Assembly: GCA_021234535.1 (NCBI GenBank)
Contig: CM037843.1
Coordinates: 13,229,979-13,293,978 of the forward strand
Direction of reading: 5' to 3'
Source: Stichopus chloronotus
Lineage: Eukaryota > Echinodermata > Holothuroidea > Aspidochirotida > Stichopodidae
DNA: 64,000 bases
In this document: positions 1 to 11,169 of the stretch, piece after piece
Layout of the letters: each line of letters opens with the position of its first letter
Numbering within the stretch: the first letter of the stretch is position 1
The notes under the pieces: model-generated
Told to the model about the DNA's origin: nothing
What the model saw: only the letters and a program-made list of their open reading frames with translations
Database searches by the model: none
Position numbers and translations under genes: made by a program

Positions 1-3000
1 TCCCTATGTGTGGCTATTTTCTAAGTGCAAAATTTAACCATAAAGTCTAATGCAACAACTTTTTTTCTTTTTCCTTTCTTTTTTCAGTGTATTTTTTATT
101 TTGTTTTAATAAAGTCTCTATTATCTTGCCATCGAACAATGAAGAATTTATTTTAGTTCAACAAGTCAATCACGGATAACATGCAAACACAACTTCTTCT
201 ATATGATGTTATGTTAACAGAGCATTTTGTAAGTCTTTTGTTTTTGCTTTAAAGATATTTTTTATTTGCCAATGGTATTATCAACAGTTTTTGTGTATAT
301 CATTCTTGTAATCACCTGTGATATCATAGAGATCTTGCACACCATGATACTCCCAAGAAAACAATTAAATGTGCATTAATTTCATTGAATTTTATGTCAT
401 GTTTCCTTTTCAAGTCCCGTATGCTGTTAGAAGCAGTTGGCGTACAGTACAGAGTGCAACCAAAGAGCTGTAATTTAGATCTGGGTAAACAGTAAATTTT
501 AGCAATGCTAATACTTTTACAACCGCCACATCAAGTGAAAAATTAGGTTCATCTCGGCCCAAAGGTATTTGTTTCCTTTACTTTGCAGTTCCAGTTCAAC
601 ATTATTCACCGCCGGACTTCATTTGAGTCAACTAATCCATAAACAAACATCCACAAACATAGCTTATTTCAGAACAATACTTTATCAAATGAGGTATTAC
701 CACCAACACTTTATGAGCAGGTGGCATGAAACTTCAAGCAACTGATTCATTGAAATGAGTGAATATATTGCCCCTTTCTTACAAACATGATAGCTTGGTA
801 TTCCCTTGCATTCATTCTCGGCTGTTTGCAACCAAAGCCGGAGATAAATACGCACTATAAAAGTAACTACCTAGCACCTTAATTATAAAAAAAAAAAAAC
901 AATTTGTTACATACAAGAAGGATTGAAAAACATTTGTTTGTCGTTGTCTTACATTTTTACGACGGAATTGTGGTGTGAATACTCTGGGTAATTTTTGTAT
1001 GTATAAGATACATGAGTTATGTGCCTATTGTGATTTATGACTGTCATAGAGACCAACATTAGCAATAAGAACTACTGTACCGCTGTTATTCCTTAAGTTA
1101 TATGAACTTAGATTCTGATTCTATCGAATTATTAAGGCATGCATTAAAGCTTAGGCGAGATCGTGCTGCTTTTAACCCTTCCCTTGAAACTTCACTATAA
1201 TGTCAGCACCCAGAAATTCCAGGAACTAGGATTACTGATGCAAGCAGAATGTAGTGAGAGCATACAAGGCCTACAAGTAAGAAGAGTGTCGAAAAATGAT
1301 GTGCAAAGCGGGTTAGGTCTTTCAAGGATACTTGTTAGAGAACCCATGAAACTATTGTGTAATAGTTGTGTGGAGAACAAACAGCACAATGAGGAATACT
1401 CAGCTGCCGCACACTGTTATGAATCCCTGGAACACAATACACAGTGATGAAATTAAAATGAACGTATTAAAAATTAAAAAAATTAAAAATTTCAATGAAC
1501 GTATCGACCATCTCTTGTTTAGGGGTTTAAAACCCTGCACTCCTCTTACAATGAACATGACAGTAATTGCGGCCACACATTAGAAGGCTCTAGCTAGGTT
1601 TTTACTATGAAGTAGGGCAGTTTTTAATTTAAAAAAAAGAAGTGGGAGATGATCAAGCAACTGAAACAATGTAGCGGTAAATGATAATTTCAATACATAA
1701 TCCTAAATATAGTATTCTTAATTGTACTTCATTTCCTTGGGTAGGAACTTGTAGCATTCATAGTACCACGTACCCTACACTAATTAATACTAACAACTGC
1801 TTCTACCCAGACACGACAACAATCAGTCATGACCAAACACTGACTTGCAGTTTGTACAGCCTATCTATCGCCACACGTTTTAGAGAGGGAAACCAAGGCT
1901 TCCCGCAGAGGGGGGAGGGTGTTGCTAACTAAAAAGGCAGTCACATTTTAAGTCACTAGAGACCAACTTTGGGGCTTCATAGCCACTGTCGCACGGGCCC
2001 CTCTCACGTTTTTCCTGTCTACGCCAGCGCCGCCATCGATTTCACTTTCGGTAAACTAAAATGGTGGAATCACCATCCCTAACGCATGGAAGTGTATGAT
2101 GATGGACACCACTTGAATCTCACCCCCACCTCCCCTACTAGGAAAGATACACCCATTCCGCCACTGACTACAGCTAGTGCATTTGGAGATGACGCCATAA
2201 TCATATCACACAGCATTAAAGCTCGATCTGGCAACTTAAAACCTAACACATGCACACACAACTCGGTATTGGTACCGGCGGAACCTTGTAGATTATAAAT
2301 TGTTTCATAATACACCTCTATGCAACTTTCAGAAAGTACTATAGTCAAGTGCGAATAAAATTACAAAAAACTATTTCTAAAAAGAAAGAAATCCAGCCTC
2401 AGGAATGTTTCATGGAAACCAAGAATGAATTTAAAAATTCCACCCTTTTGTGGCAGAGATGTCTGATTTCATTCCTGTCTCCCACATTCACTGCCGCTTT
2501 AGGTTACGTTATTCCTGGGAAATCCATACTTTATATTTGTAACTCGCCGGCATTCCTTTCCGTCTTCATCCGACAGGAAATATTTCATCTATATTATGGG
2601 GATTTAATCCTAAAAAAATATATGACCAAAAAAGAAAAAAAGCTTGATGTTAAGTTGTCACAATTAAACGAGTTTCTCCACATACACTTTTATACGACAA
2701 TGGCCCTTTCATAAGCATTTGCGTCAGCAGGATTTAAAGACAAAAAGTCATCAACCTAGACAGTTTCAATTCTCCCTATCACTTATGTCTAGTCCTTCCC
2801 ACGGCAGCCTGTCTAAAATTTCTCCACATGTGTAATCAAAACAATGGATCCCTGTGTACACTGTGTAATATAAGTTACTCTACATCTTTCGGATTTGCTG
2901 TCAATCAAAGAGTGAGTAGGACCAATTAAAAATTCTGCTATCCGGAAGCTAAAAATATAGCCTGGGGTGATGAGTTACTACCTTTAAGCATGGCTTCATT

Positions 3001-3133
3001 CAGTTTCGTCACCCACAAGGCCCCCATCCCATTCCTTGGCTTTTCCAAACTGTTTTTCTTTTCCTTACATCTAGGCAGTATTTTTTACAGTAGGAAAAGA
3101 CGGCATCTAACGTCAACAGACTTGTTTTCCCCT
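1..3133. other. Intergenic, no gene recognised
   Basis: AT-rich sequence with short open frames only (up to about 120 codons). None has a recognisable domain or convincing splice sites. A diverged interspersed repeat lies at 2826-2995 and is listed separately. I see nothing else to annotate. Confidence 0.5.
2826..2995 (+). repeat. Dispersed repeat R1, copy 1
   Basis: This stretch aligns by eye with 36940-37100. Both run from a shared TAATCAAAAC block through a CATCTTTC block, a GTCAATCAAAGAG or GTCAGTCAAAGAG block, and an ACCAATT..AATTTTGCT-like end. A shorter third copy lies at 36231-36310. The copies are old, clearly diverged and all on the plus strand. No coding potential or terminal repeats are evident, so the class (SINE, MITE or other) is unknown. 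Confidence 0.6.
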
Positions 3134-3421
3134 TCAGAGACTAGGTAGCCCTTTACATTCCAGGTGATCTGTACACATTTCCGTTGAATTTTGTTTTAAT
3201 ACGAGTCCATAATCTTGATCCATCAACACTGTATTACCGTCATTTAACTTGAGTCCGTACAAACAGCCAGCGATTGCTGCTTTGGCTCGATTGTCATCTC
3301 TGAGTCCTGCGATATGGCCACACTTTATCATCATCATGTAAAGTAAGCACTGCAGAAGATCTGGTTCAGTGGATGACACATCATCAAAACAAGAATATTG
3401 GCATGAACCGCTGCCGGTCCT
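3134..3421 (-). CDS. Candidate 3'-terminal exon of an unrecognised gene
   Basis: On the minus strand a strong 3' splice site (T-rich tract, then TTTTACAG) sits just before position 3421. From there an open frame runs 95 codons to a TGA at 3134-3136. The peptide starts RTGSGSCQYSCFDD, has a hydrophobic LLQCLLYMMMIKCG block and a GLRDDNRAKAAIAGCLYGLKL segment, and contains several cysteines. I do not recognise the family. The candidate exon begins in phase 0. I could not find its upstream exon; the next few kilobases are repeat-rich and hold a MITE at 3480-3734, which would lie in the intron. It could also be a chance open frame beside a T-tract. The acceptor and the non-random composition favour a real exon only modestly. 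Confidence 0.35.
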   Translation of the reverse strand, partial: RTGSGSCQYSCFDDVSSTEPDLLQCLLYMMMIKCGHIAGLRDDNRAKAAIAGCLYGLKLNDGNTVLMDQDYGLVLKQNSTEMCTDHLECKGLPSL

Positions 3422-3479
3422 CTGTAAAAAAAAAAATAATAATAAATATGTAACTTGTGCTGCGTGTAAAACGCTCTTA

Positions 3480-3734
3480 AGCCCGGGTCACACTAGCTCG
3501 ATTCAATACGCAAATTCAACTTTCAACTAACTTAGTGCAAATTGAGTTGATCAAAAAAGTTGCTCAGAATAAAATAGCGTCATAATTTCTCTCAGTAATG
3601 CTGGATTTCTTGAAAGAGAAGAATCGATTTTGTAATTCATGTTTTGCGTTCATGAATGTAAACGGCAATTTGAGTTGTACAAATTTAACTGAACAGTGAA
3701 TCGCGTGTTGAATGGCGCAAGTGTGACCTGGGCT
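3480..3734. mobile_element. MITE with TA target duplication (Tc1/mariner-like)
   Basis: A 255-bp non-coding element. Its left end reads AGCCCGGGTCACACTAGC and its right end, reverse-complemented, reads AGCCCAGGTCACACTTGC. Similarity continues imperfectly inward to about 40 bp (both ends carry ATTCAAYACGC). TA dinucleotides at 3478-3479 and 3735-3736 look like the target-site duplication. There is no transposase frame, so it would be a non-autonomous element mobilised in trans. The TA target suggests Tc1/mariner-type machinery; this class assignment is an inference. Confidence 0.75.
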
Positions 3735-3736
3735 TA

Positions 3737-6630
3737 GATGTTTGTGACCACGAAAATACAGACAGTGTTCTCGACGGGAGTTCCGGAGGAGAATGGGGTT
3801 GGGTTGAGGCCGTTTTTCTCGAGTGAAAATTAACCTCCCCTTGAAAAAATGACCTCCCTCCTCTTAAAAATTGGCCACAAATTCAAAGGTCCGCTCGGTC
3901 GAAACACAAGGACAGTCGACTGATCGTAAGTAGAGTAAGAAATTGTCTCGCAGTGACACCACTTTGCAGCGGTTGCACCGGGATTTTTTTTCATGGCGGG
4001 AGGGGGGGGGGGTTGGAGCTAATGGAGCGCAAAAGAAACCTTGGGGTGGACATAAAGTTTCCCGCTGTGGAAGAATTTTGTCCCAGGAATGCGGAAGACT
4101 TAAGTCTCAGGACTTTTTCCAACAGAAATGTGTATACAATATGTACATGGATAGGAAATAGGCCTATATATATGCACTGGGTCTGTCAGGCCCCTATACT
4201 TCAGATGAGGAGGGGGCTGGGGAAGGTTCTGAATGGGGATCCCCTTTTGGCACCCTCACTGCCATTCTGCATCATTTGGCATCTCAGAACTGAAGATAAA
4301 CTGAAGATATCTGTGAATGTATCTTTGCCCCATCGAAGGATGTTTCCTTGTGCTCTCTGAACTATATAAGCCGCTAAAATGTATGTAACCTAATTCACAA
4401 AGCCGGGATTGAGGGTAGATGGGGTACTTCTCCCCCCGCCCTCCAAAAAAGTATGCTGGATCATATGGTGCACTTATTAACAAAGAGTACCCTTATTGAT
4501 ATTGCCTTACATGTTCTTCAGAGCACCCTTTTAGACATTTGGCACGAAGGAAGTAGTGAGAATTATGTAGGCTTTTGTTACCCTGAAAGAAAACGAAAGG
4601 TCTCCATTTTGAAAAGATGAATTTTTCTTCCCTAAAATTGGCTATTTTGACTGTGGGATTATACGAGCTATATGGTGCGGGTAAAGGGTAGATACTTATC
4701 GGAACAATTACTACTTGGTGCTTCTGTTCCTAACCAACCGACCCCCACCCCCTCACCTCCCTGGTGACCCATGATCTTGCATTGTACTGTTTATTAAGCT
4801 AAGGCATTCAGTATCTTAATTCATTGTACTGTGAATTGCCTTTGCCGCTTACAAACAAAAATAAAAAAATAAATCATATAAAGAATATAAACCCACGCCT
4901 TCTGTTTAAAGTGGATTATTGGACATCTCTCTTAAAAAAGAATAAACTACTTGAATGGAAGTTAAAGGTAATCCATCGTCTCGTGAATCGAATCCGTTAC
5001 GTCACTTCAAGGGAGCACTTTAATCCGCCGTATTGCAAATCCACGGAGTTGTCAAGAAGACACAAGCAACGTACATGCAATACGTGGAACGAGCATAGAA
5101 ATAGATAAACCAAAATGGCGTCATGGAACAATTAGAGGAATAGACTCTGCATGGCAAAAGGCGTTCTCATACAACTGCGTAACCAAAATCCAATGAAAAT
5201 TATAGGATAATATAACTCGCAAACATCTAAACGTTAGATCGAAGTTCTCCTACTTAACCTTGAAGATGTAATTAGATATCGAACGAACAAATTCTGCAGC
5301 CATATACCTGCATTACACATGGCAAATATTGAAGGCAGAGCTGTTTTGATGTACAGAACAAGGACCGCGCGTATTATGTTCCGTCTCAGACAAATGGTTC
5401 GGCTTCATTTGTTCAGTGTTTGAGTTAGCCTGACGTTATTCTGGGTTTATCTACTTTTGTGGAAGCTACACAGTGCATGCAGTGCTGCGATTTATGAGAC
5501 GACCAATTGTCTTTAACACATCGTCACAAAGCATTTCATGGAACATCAAAGTATGCCATTTTTCAGGTTGTTGATGATCCAACATTCAAACAAGTTCCCT
5601 TATATACATCCGCTCGTCCACGCAAAGGCATACATACGACAAAAAAATAGATCATCTCTACGTACTCGAATACTGTATCCCATACGTTTGAAGTGTGCAA
5701 TTGTTATTTTTTTTTCCAAAAATTTCATTTCCAAGGTGAAAATTCAATAAACAAGTTTTTGGTCCACTTTTGGCTGAGAATTCGATCCTACATTGACAGT
5801 TCCGTAAGAAGTGGATTTTCAAATCATATATCTTAAGCAATTAGCTGCATGACATGTTTTATTATACATTACAAATTATGTGTATACCATTGAATGATCC
5901 GTCGTAGGCCCTATGCCTTTTTTTCTGATTTTTTTTCTCATTAAGGACCGAACGGGGGAAGTGTAAGCCCTAATGTGGCTCCTCTAGTTCCATTTTTTTG
6001 TGTCTATTTTCTGTGTATTCTTATACATTCTATATGTACTGGCATATAGACACTGGTGCCATCCAAAACACACAAAAGTGTTTACAGAATCTTTATGGAA
6101 AAGAATTTTTTTCAAGTTAGAAAATTAACTTCACAGTTTTGCCCTAAATCGCATCTGAGAACATTCAGTTACAGGTTTTTTTTTTTTCAAAATGCCGACT
6201 CCTCCCCATATTACTGCTCCACCAGTTTTTTTCTCCTCCCACTGGACATAATGGATCCGCTAGTGCATAGTCTACTGCTATATTATTGAAATATTACTAT
6301 TATTAACACAGGTATATGTTATTAACACTACCCCTCCTCCCATGTACTAATCCATTTATGGGTGGAAAGTAGAAAATAATCTTGGAACTTGAATTAAGAA
6401 AGCTCTGCATATTGAAAAGTTTCAACTGTAAACAAGGAGACAACCTTAAAGAACATGCTGTTTTTAGAGATCATTTTCTTATGTAGTTGAGACCTTCATG
6501 TTGTACCGGCATTGTTAAACATTCTCGCCTACCCTCTCCACGCCTCCCCGATGACATTCTCCTCGGCGTATCTTTAACTAGTGTATAGAGGGCAGAATTA
6601 ACTTAGATGTCATCAATGCATTTGCGTCAA
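3737..6630. other. Intergenic, no gene recognised
   Basis: AT-rich DNA with an 11-G tract at 4002-4012. Open frames up to 135 codons around 3950-4360 overlap each other in different frames and have no domain signature. Nothing else supportable. Confidence 0.5.
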
Positions 6631-7308
6631 TTACTTAGGCCCTAGGATTACCTTGTGATCATCCAGGTATGTTAAAGTCATCTTGTTGTTTGTTGCTGCC
6701 TCTCCTGGTAGGTTCTTCACGCAGTTCTGATCTCCCCATTGCGGGAATTGTCTCCCCTGTCTCAGTTTACTTCTCTGTAACTGAGTGGACATTACTTGGC
6801 TGCCTCGAGTCCGATATATTGGTACTACTCTGTCCCCTTTGAGACTTTGTTTCGTTGTTTGCCACAGAGATACTGTCACCGGGATGTTAATGCTAGGCCT
6901 ACCTAGGCCTGGTTGCGACATCGGACCTGGTTTCGGTGCAATGGGAATGTGGTGGTGTTTACCCAAACCTAAAAAAGTTTTCTTCCTGTCCACCCTCTTT
7001 TTCATCATAACGGAAGGTCTGTTATCTTCTCGAACTTTGCGGATTCTTGATCTCTTGGTTTGAAACCAATTGTTGACAAAGTTCGTCGTAGTCCCAATTT
7101 CGTGAGCTAGAGATTCTTTCACTGACCGTTTGGGCCATTGATTTCGAACGTACAGTGCTTCCAGTTTACAAAGTTGTCTTGGCGATATCACATTCCTACA
7201 CCTTTTCCTTATATCCTGGTTTACATGGTCATTTGTAATGTCCTGGGTTAGCCCTTGGACAGGCGACCGTACCATTGCTTGCGAGACCTGTGACAAAGTA
7301 TCTTCCAT
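6631..7308 (-). CDS. Divergent homeodomain protein, single exon
   Basis: A 225-residue protein read from one exon. The ATG at 7308 is the first in frame after a stop at 7393-7395, which supports this start. Residues 34-93 form a homeodomain. Helix 1 has RQLCKLEALY (Leu16, Glu17, Tyr20 in homeodomain numbering), followed by W25-P26, helix 2 KESLAHEIG, and recognition helix FVNNWFQTKRSRIRK with Trp48, Phe49, Gln50 and Arg53. Arg5 is kept, but position 8 is Ile rather than Phe, position 47 is Asn, and the nearly invariant Asn51 is Thr. The C-terminal half is basic and Pro/Gly-rich with no known motif. Homeodomain proteins are nuclear DNA-binding regulators, but loss of Asn51 makes ordinary TAAT-core binding doubtful. 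I cannot place it in a named class. A decaying retrocopy is possible, although the frame is intact. Confidence 0.75.
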   Translation of the reverse strand: MEDTLSQVSQAMVRSPVQGLTQDITNDHVNQDIRKRCRNVISPRQLCKLEALYVRNQWPKRSVKESLAHEIGTTTNFVNNWFQTKRSRIRKVREDNRPSVMMKKRVDRKKTFLGLGKHHHIPIAPKPGPMSQPGLGRPSINIPVTVSLWQTTKQSLKGDRVVPIYRTRGSQVMSTQLQRSKLRQGRQFPQWGDQNCVKNLPGEAATNNKMTLTYLDDHKVILGPK

Positions 7309-7714
7309 TTGTATGCGTAACGTAACTTTCGTATGTAGCCAGTGGGCTTGGTATGGATAGGGTTTTGAAGTATCCAGATAGTGCAGAACCTTTCAAAGTT
7401 TTGCGGCATGACTCTGAGAGGTTCCCGTGAAGTTGTTCTACAGCCACCACTTCACACAACTATAAAACAGAAATTCCAAATTCGTTAGTTCTGGGAAATA
7501 CGCCAGCGCAGTGACATGAGAGCGTTTAGTCTAACTTCAATGCCTCTTTGGCATTGTGTTGCTAGGCGCGCTGACAGGAGAACTATAACTGATGTAGTGC
7601 GCGCGTTTCAAGCGCATGCACTTTCTCCGTATGTGACATTCTGTGAGCTCTGCTTAATTAAGCAGGTGTCCTCAAATATACAAGTTATTTGTACCCTGTA
7701 GCCATGTAGCATGG

Positions 7715-8248
7715 GAGTACTATGAGTCGATCACCTAACAAACATTTTAATCCTAAAAATATGAAAAAATTATTGTAATATATTTAACTTGACAGAAGTA
7801 TTCATAAATTTGCCCTTACCATTCTAATACCTTTTGCCTGTGTTAAAAATGAGTAATTACTTGGAAATAGGTCTTGAATTTAACGTGGCCTTACATAACA
7901 CTAGGCTTATGATGAAACCTTGAGTCTATCACGTCAGAATAAGATCTATCAATCTACACATAATAATGTCATAAGACGATAAAAATATTGTCTCTCCTAT
8001 CCAAATGTTCAATGAGAGTTTTACCGACATTCAATATATTGGTACGATTTGAAACATGATAGTCAACAACATTGCTGAAACTTAAAAAATTTGACTGTGA
8101 GTAAATTTGTATAATACTTGTTTAATAATAATACTTGTTTTTGATGTTATTTGAAGTAAATATGATGTAGGTGGTGCTTACTTGGGAAGTCGTTTGCGTC
8201 CATACGGCCTCATTGGAGTTTAAAATCAATTGATCGACTCAAAGTACT
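7715..8248. mobile_element. Candidate inverted-repeat element, non-coding
   Basis: An 18-bp arm at 7715-7732 (AGTACTATGAGTCGATCA) pairs with 8231-8248, matching 17 of 18 bases when reverse-complemented. A further partial copy of the right arm follows at 8248-8264. The ~500 bp between is AT-rich with no open frame. This could be a degenerate MITE-like element about 534 bp long. No target duplication is clear, so the identity is tentative. Confidence 0.4.
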
Positions 8249-8499
8249 GATCGACTCAAGGTACACCTACTATAGTAGAAGTTACCCATAGGAAAGCCTC
8301 TGCTTACGACTGGATTTGTGTTTCCCCTGTATGCCTCTCATAAATATTTCGCGTTCTTACCTTGTGTAACGAGGCTTGTTCGTTTTGCACATTAGTTTAC
8401 ATTGTAACATAAGCTAATGTGAATTGTCAATATGCATGACATTGTTCTTGACTTAAAACACAGAGTGTAAGACCAAACTGAAAAGAGACAATAATATTC

Positions 8500-8840
8500 A
8501 CGAAGTGATCTTTAAGTGAATAAACAGTGTCTTTAAGAAAATAACCAGTATCTTTGAAAAAAAAAAAACAACCGATATCATTGACGGAATAACCTCTATC
8601 ATTGAGAGAATAACCAGTATCTTTGAGAGAACCACCCCTATCAATGGTAGAAAAACCAGTATCTTTGAGAGTGCAACCAACATCAAAGATAGAATAACCA
8701 GTATCTTTGAGAGAACAACCGATATCATTGACTGAATAACCATTGAGGGATCGTTAGGAGAATAATAAGTATCCATGAGAGAGCAACGACTATTATTGAG
8801 AGAATAAACATAGTCGTTGGGAGAATAATTCACATCCAAC
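8500..8840. repeat. 21-bp minisatellite
   Basis: Diverged tandem units of about 21 bp built on AATAACCAGTATCTTTGAGAG, with variants such as ATAACCTCTATCATTGAGAGA. Roughly a dozen or more units run across the interval. Because 21 is a multiple of 3, the minus strand stays open for 113 codons and gives a 7-residue hydrophobic repeat (ILVILSM-like). I treat that frame as a by-product of the repeat period, not as a gene. Confidence 0.8.
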
Positions 8841-10556
8841 TTTCTGGGTATCAGGACGTTCGTGGAGGTGGGACTTGTTTCATATCGGTTTCAGTACATT
8901 TCTCTACATCACCTCGGTGAGACAGGAGACTACATATACAAATGAATCAACATCAATTGAAATTTAAGATGACTAATAACATTAATTAGCAGCAAATATG
9001 AAACAAAAACTACGCTAGACACAGAGATCCAACTCAGACTGAATCGCTGAAGATGGCTGAGATTGCATTTACATATCGATAACTATGTCATTCTTTGAAT
9101 TCACCCCACCGGAAGTGAAACACGTTTCCCTGTGGATTGGATCACATTTAATGTCAGACAAATTTATTCATGTGACGTAAGAATAATTTGATGTAAAACA
9201 CTGCGGTTTGGATTGGCAAAGGATAATATTCAGGAAGCAATCGCTTCCAGTCTGATGTACTGACTTCTTACTTTCTGATGTACTTCCGGTTCATGAAAGG
9301 GTCAACTTGCCACAGAAGACTGTCGGTGTGGGCAATCAATGTCACGTTTTGAGTTCAGGCATTCCCTGCCCATGCGGCACTCATGGTGTTGATATGGACT
9401 GCATAAAAGGTGTAAGTTCATACTGAGGGGAATGTGGGGAGGGAGGGGGGGGGGTGAGCATGTCTTGTAAGCGGATCGTCTCTTGTTTACCTGACCCTCG
9501 TTGACGTAATCCAAGGCGTTCTCATTGTGACTTGTTATCACTGAAAAAGCACGTTCTGCATACAATACCCTACTGGAGGATTCCGGTATAAGTGTGTGTG
9601 TGTGTATATATGTGTGTGTGTGTGGGGGGGGGGGGGGGGGTAGTAGGTTTTTCCTTATGTTAGTTCCAGGTTTGATAATAATATAATGGTGATGGGGGGG
9701 GGGGTGGAAGTGTCCATGGATGTATCCTACAGTGAGGTGAGCGACAGTTTTAGCAAATAGCTTGCAAAGACGGTGTGAACTTCCCGATTCATGTAGTATA
9801 TATATACCGGTATGTGAAGGCGATGTCCTTCTGAGATAGTAACTAACGTACTTACGAAAGTGTTGAACTGAAAACGAGTCTGCAGGTAAACAAAGATTCG
9901 TCCGGGATTTCGAAGCGGTTTCCTTCCGTCCCTCCAATAAAAAAAAAATGTTTATCTTCTTTTACTCTCCAATAAAAGTGACACAGACGAGAATTAGGCC
10001 GCGATGACAACCGTGCATATTCGTCTGTCGTTTGCGTGTATTAATAAAAAAATGAAGGGGAGATAACCTATCCCAGGACTTAGATCATACATTTTGCATC
10101 TTAGCTTGTAAATATGACGTCAAAAGCATTTTGTTTATGTTATGGTAACCGTTATTTCGTTTATTATTTATTGAGTGTGACAAGAGACAATCATGTTGCT
10201 TTGTTTCTGAACGACGGATATGTAGATATCACATTATGATACGTGTGTAACTGAAATATGGTTGCCCTATACTGGTGAGAGCTGACGTCATGTAAAAAGC
10301 TCACGGAGATAACTAACCACTGATGTTCAATCGCAATGATAAAAACGCATCAGTGGAGTTACCGGTGTGTCTCACGTATCGGGTGTAACTGTGTGTCCAC
10401 ACACCTCTTAACTCGACTGAAGTATATTCAGTTAATTAATGATACGAGGGGTAACTTTTTTTCCTGTCCTGCATGTAACTCTTTGTGCAGATAATGTTGG
10501 TCCAACGTCGTGAGTTAAGGATATAAACATTAATATCACTACATTGTTCTTATGTA

Positions 10557-10624
10557 AACCCATGGCAACCCCATGGCAACCAAACGGCAACCCCATGGTA
10601 ACCCAATGGCAACCCCATAGCCAT
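10557..10624. repeat. 11-bp tandem repeat of CCATGGCAACC
   Basis: About six diverged units of CCATGGCAACC or CAATGGCAACC follow one another. CCATGGCAAC is half of the palindromic X-box (GTTGCCATGGCAAC) recognised by RFX factors, so the array is rich in RFX-like half-sites. No gene lies next to it, so a regulatory role is speculative. Confidence 0.6.
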
Positions 10625-11064
10625 AAGGGTGTACAAATATTTTCTTCTGTTTCCCAGTGAGATTTTATGTATATTTTCTTTTTTGAACGTAAGAGAAGTT
10701 CTCATTGCGCGTCCGATTCTGTAGGATTTCCTGGCAGTTCGCCAAAATAAAAACTGCAGTTTTACTGGGTATCACGTGACCGTGCTTTGGCCGTAGTATC
10801 TAATAGAGTCGTAGTTCTCGCTTACAAGTGTATAAAGAGTTCATCGGACAATAGTCACAATTGTCCCCCCCCCCCCAACCTCCAAGTACAGCGACATCTT
10901 CTAATGGGAACTGTCTGGAAATTCAAAATATTGGGTCCACCATGATAGTTCCATCTTTCAGTCTATTTTCTCCATCAGAAATTCCCATTCAATGTCTACA
11001 GAGGGAGCCAAACATGGCACTATTTAGTAAGAGGTGGATTTATATAGCTCAAAATATACATCTA

Positions 11065-11169
11065 TGACTGACTGACTGACTGACTGACTGACTGACTGAC
11101 TGACTGACTGACTGACTGACTGACTGACTGACTGACTGACTGACTGACTGACTGACTGACTGACTGACT
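11065..11169. repeat. (GACT)n microsatellite
   Basis: A perfect tetranucleotide array of about 26 uninterrupted GACT/TGAC units. Its perfection suggests it is young and probably length-polymorphic. Confidence 0.98.

Noticed and set aside
3953..4360. 135-codon plus-strand frame
   Set aside because: Crosses an 11-G tract, overlaps a second frame of similar length and shows no family signature.
9302..9937. 211-codon minus-strand open frame
   Set aside because: Composition is dominated by Pro, His and Thr runs translated from G tracts and TG repeats; no domain and no splice support.
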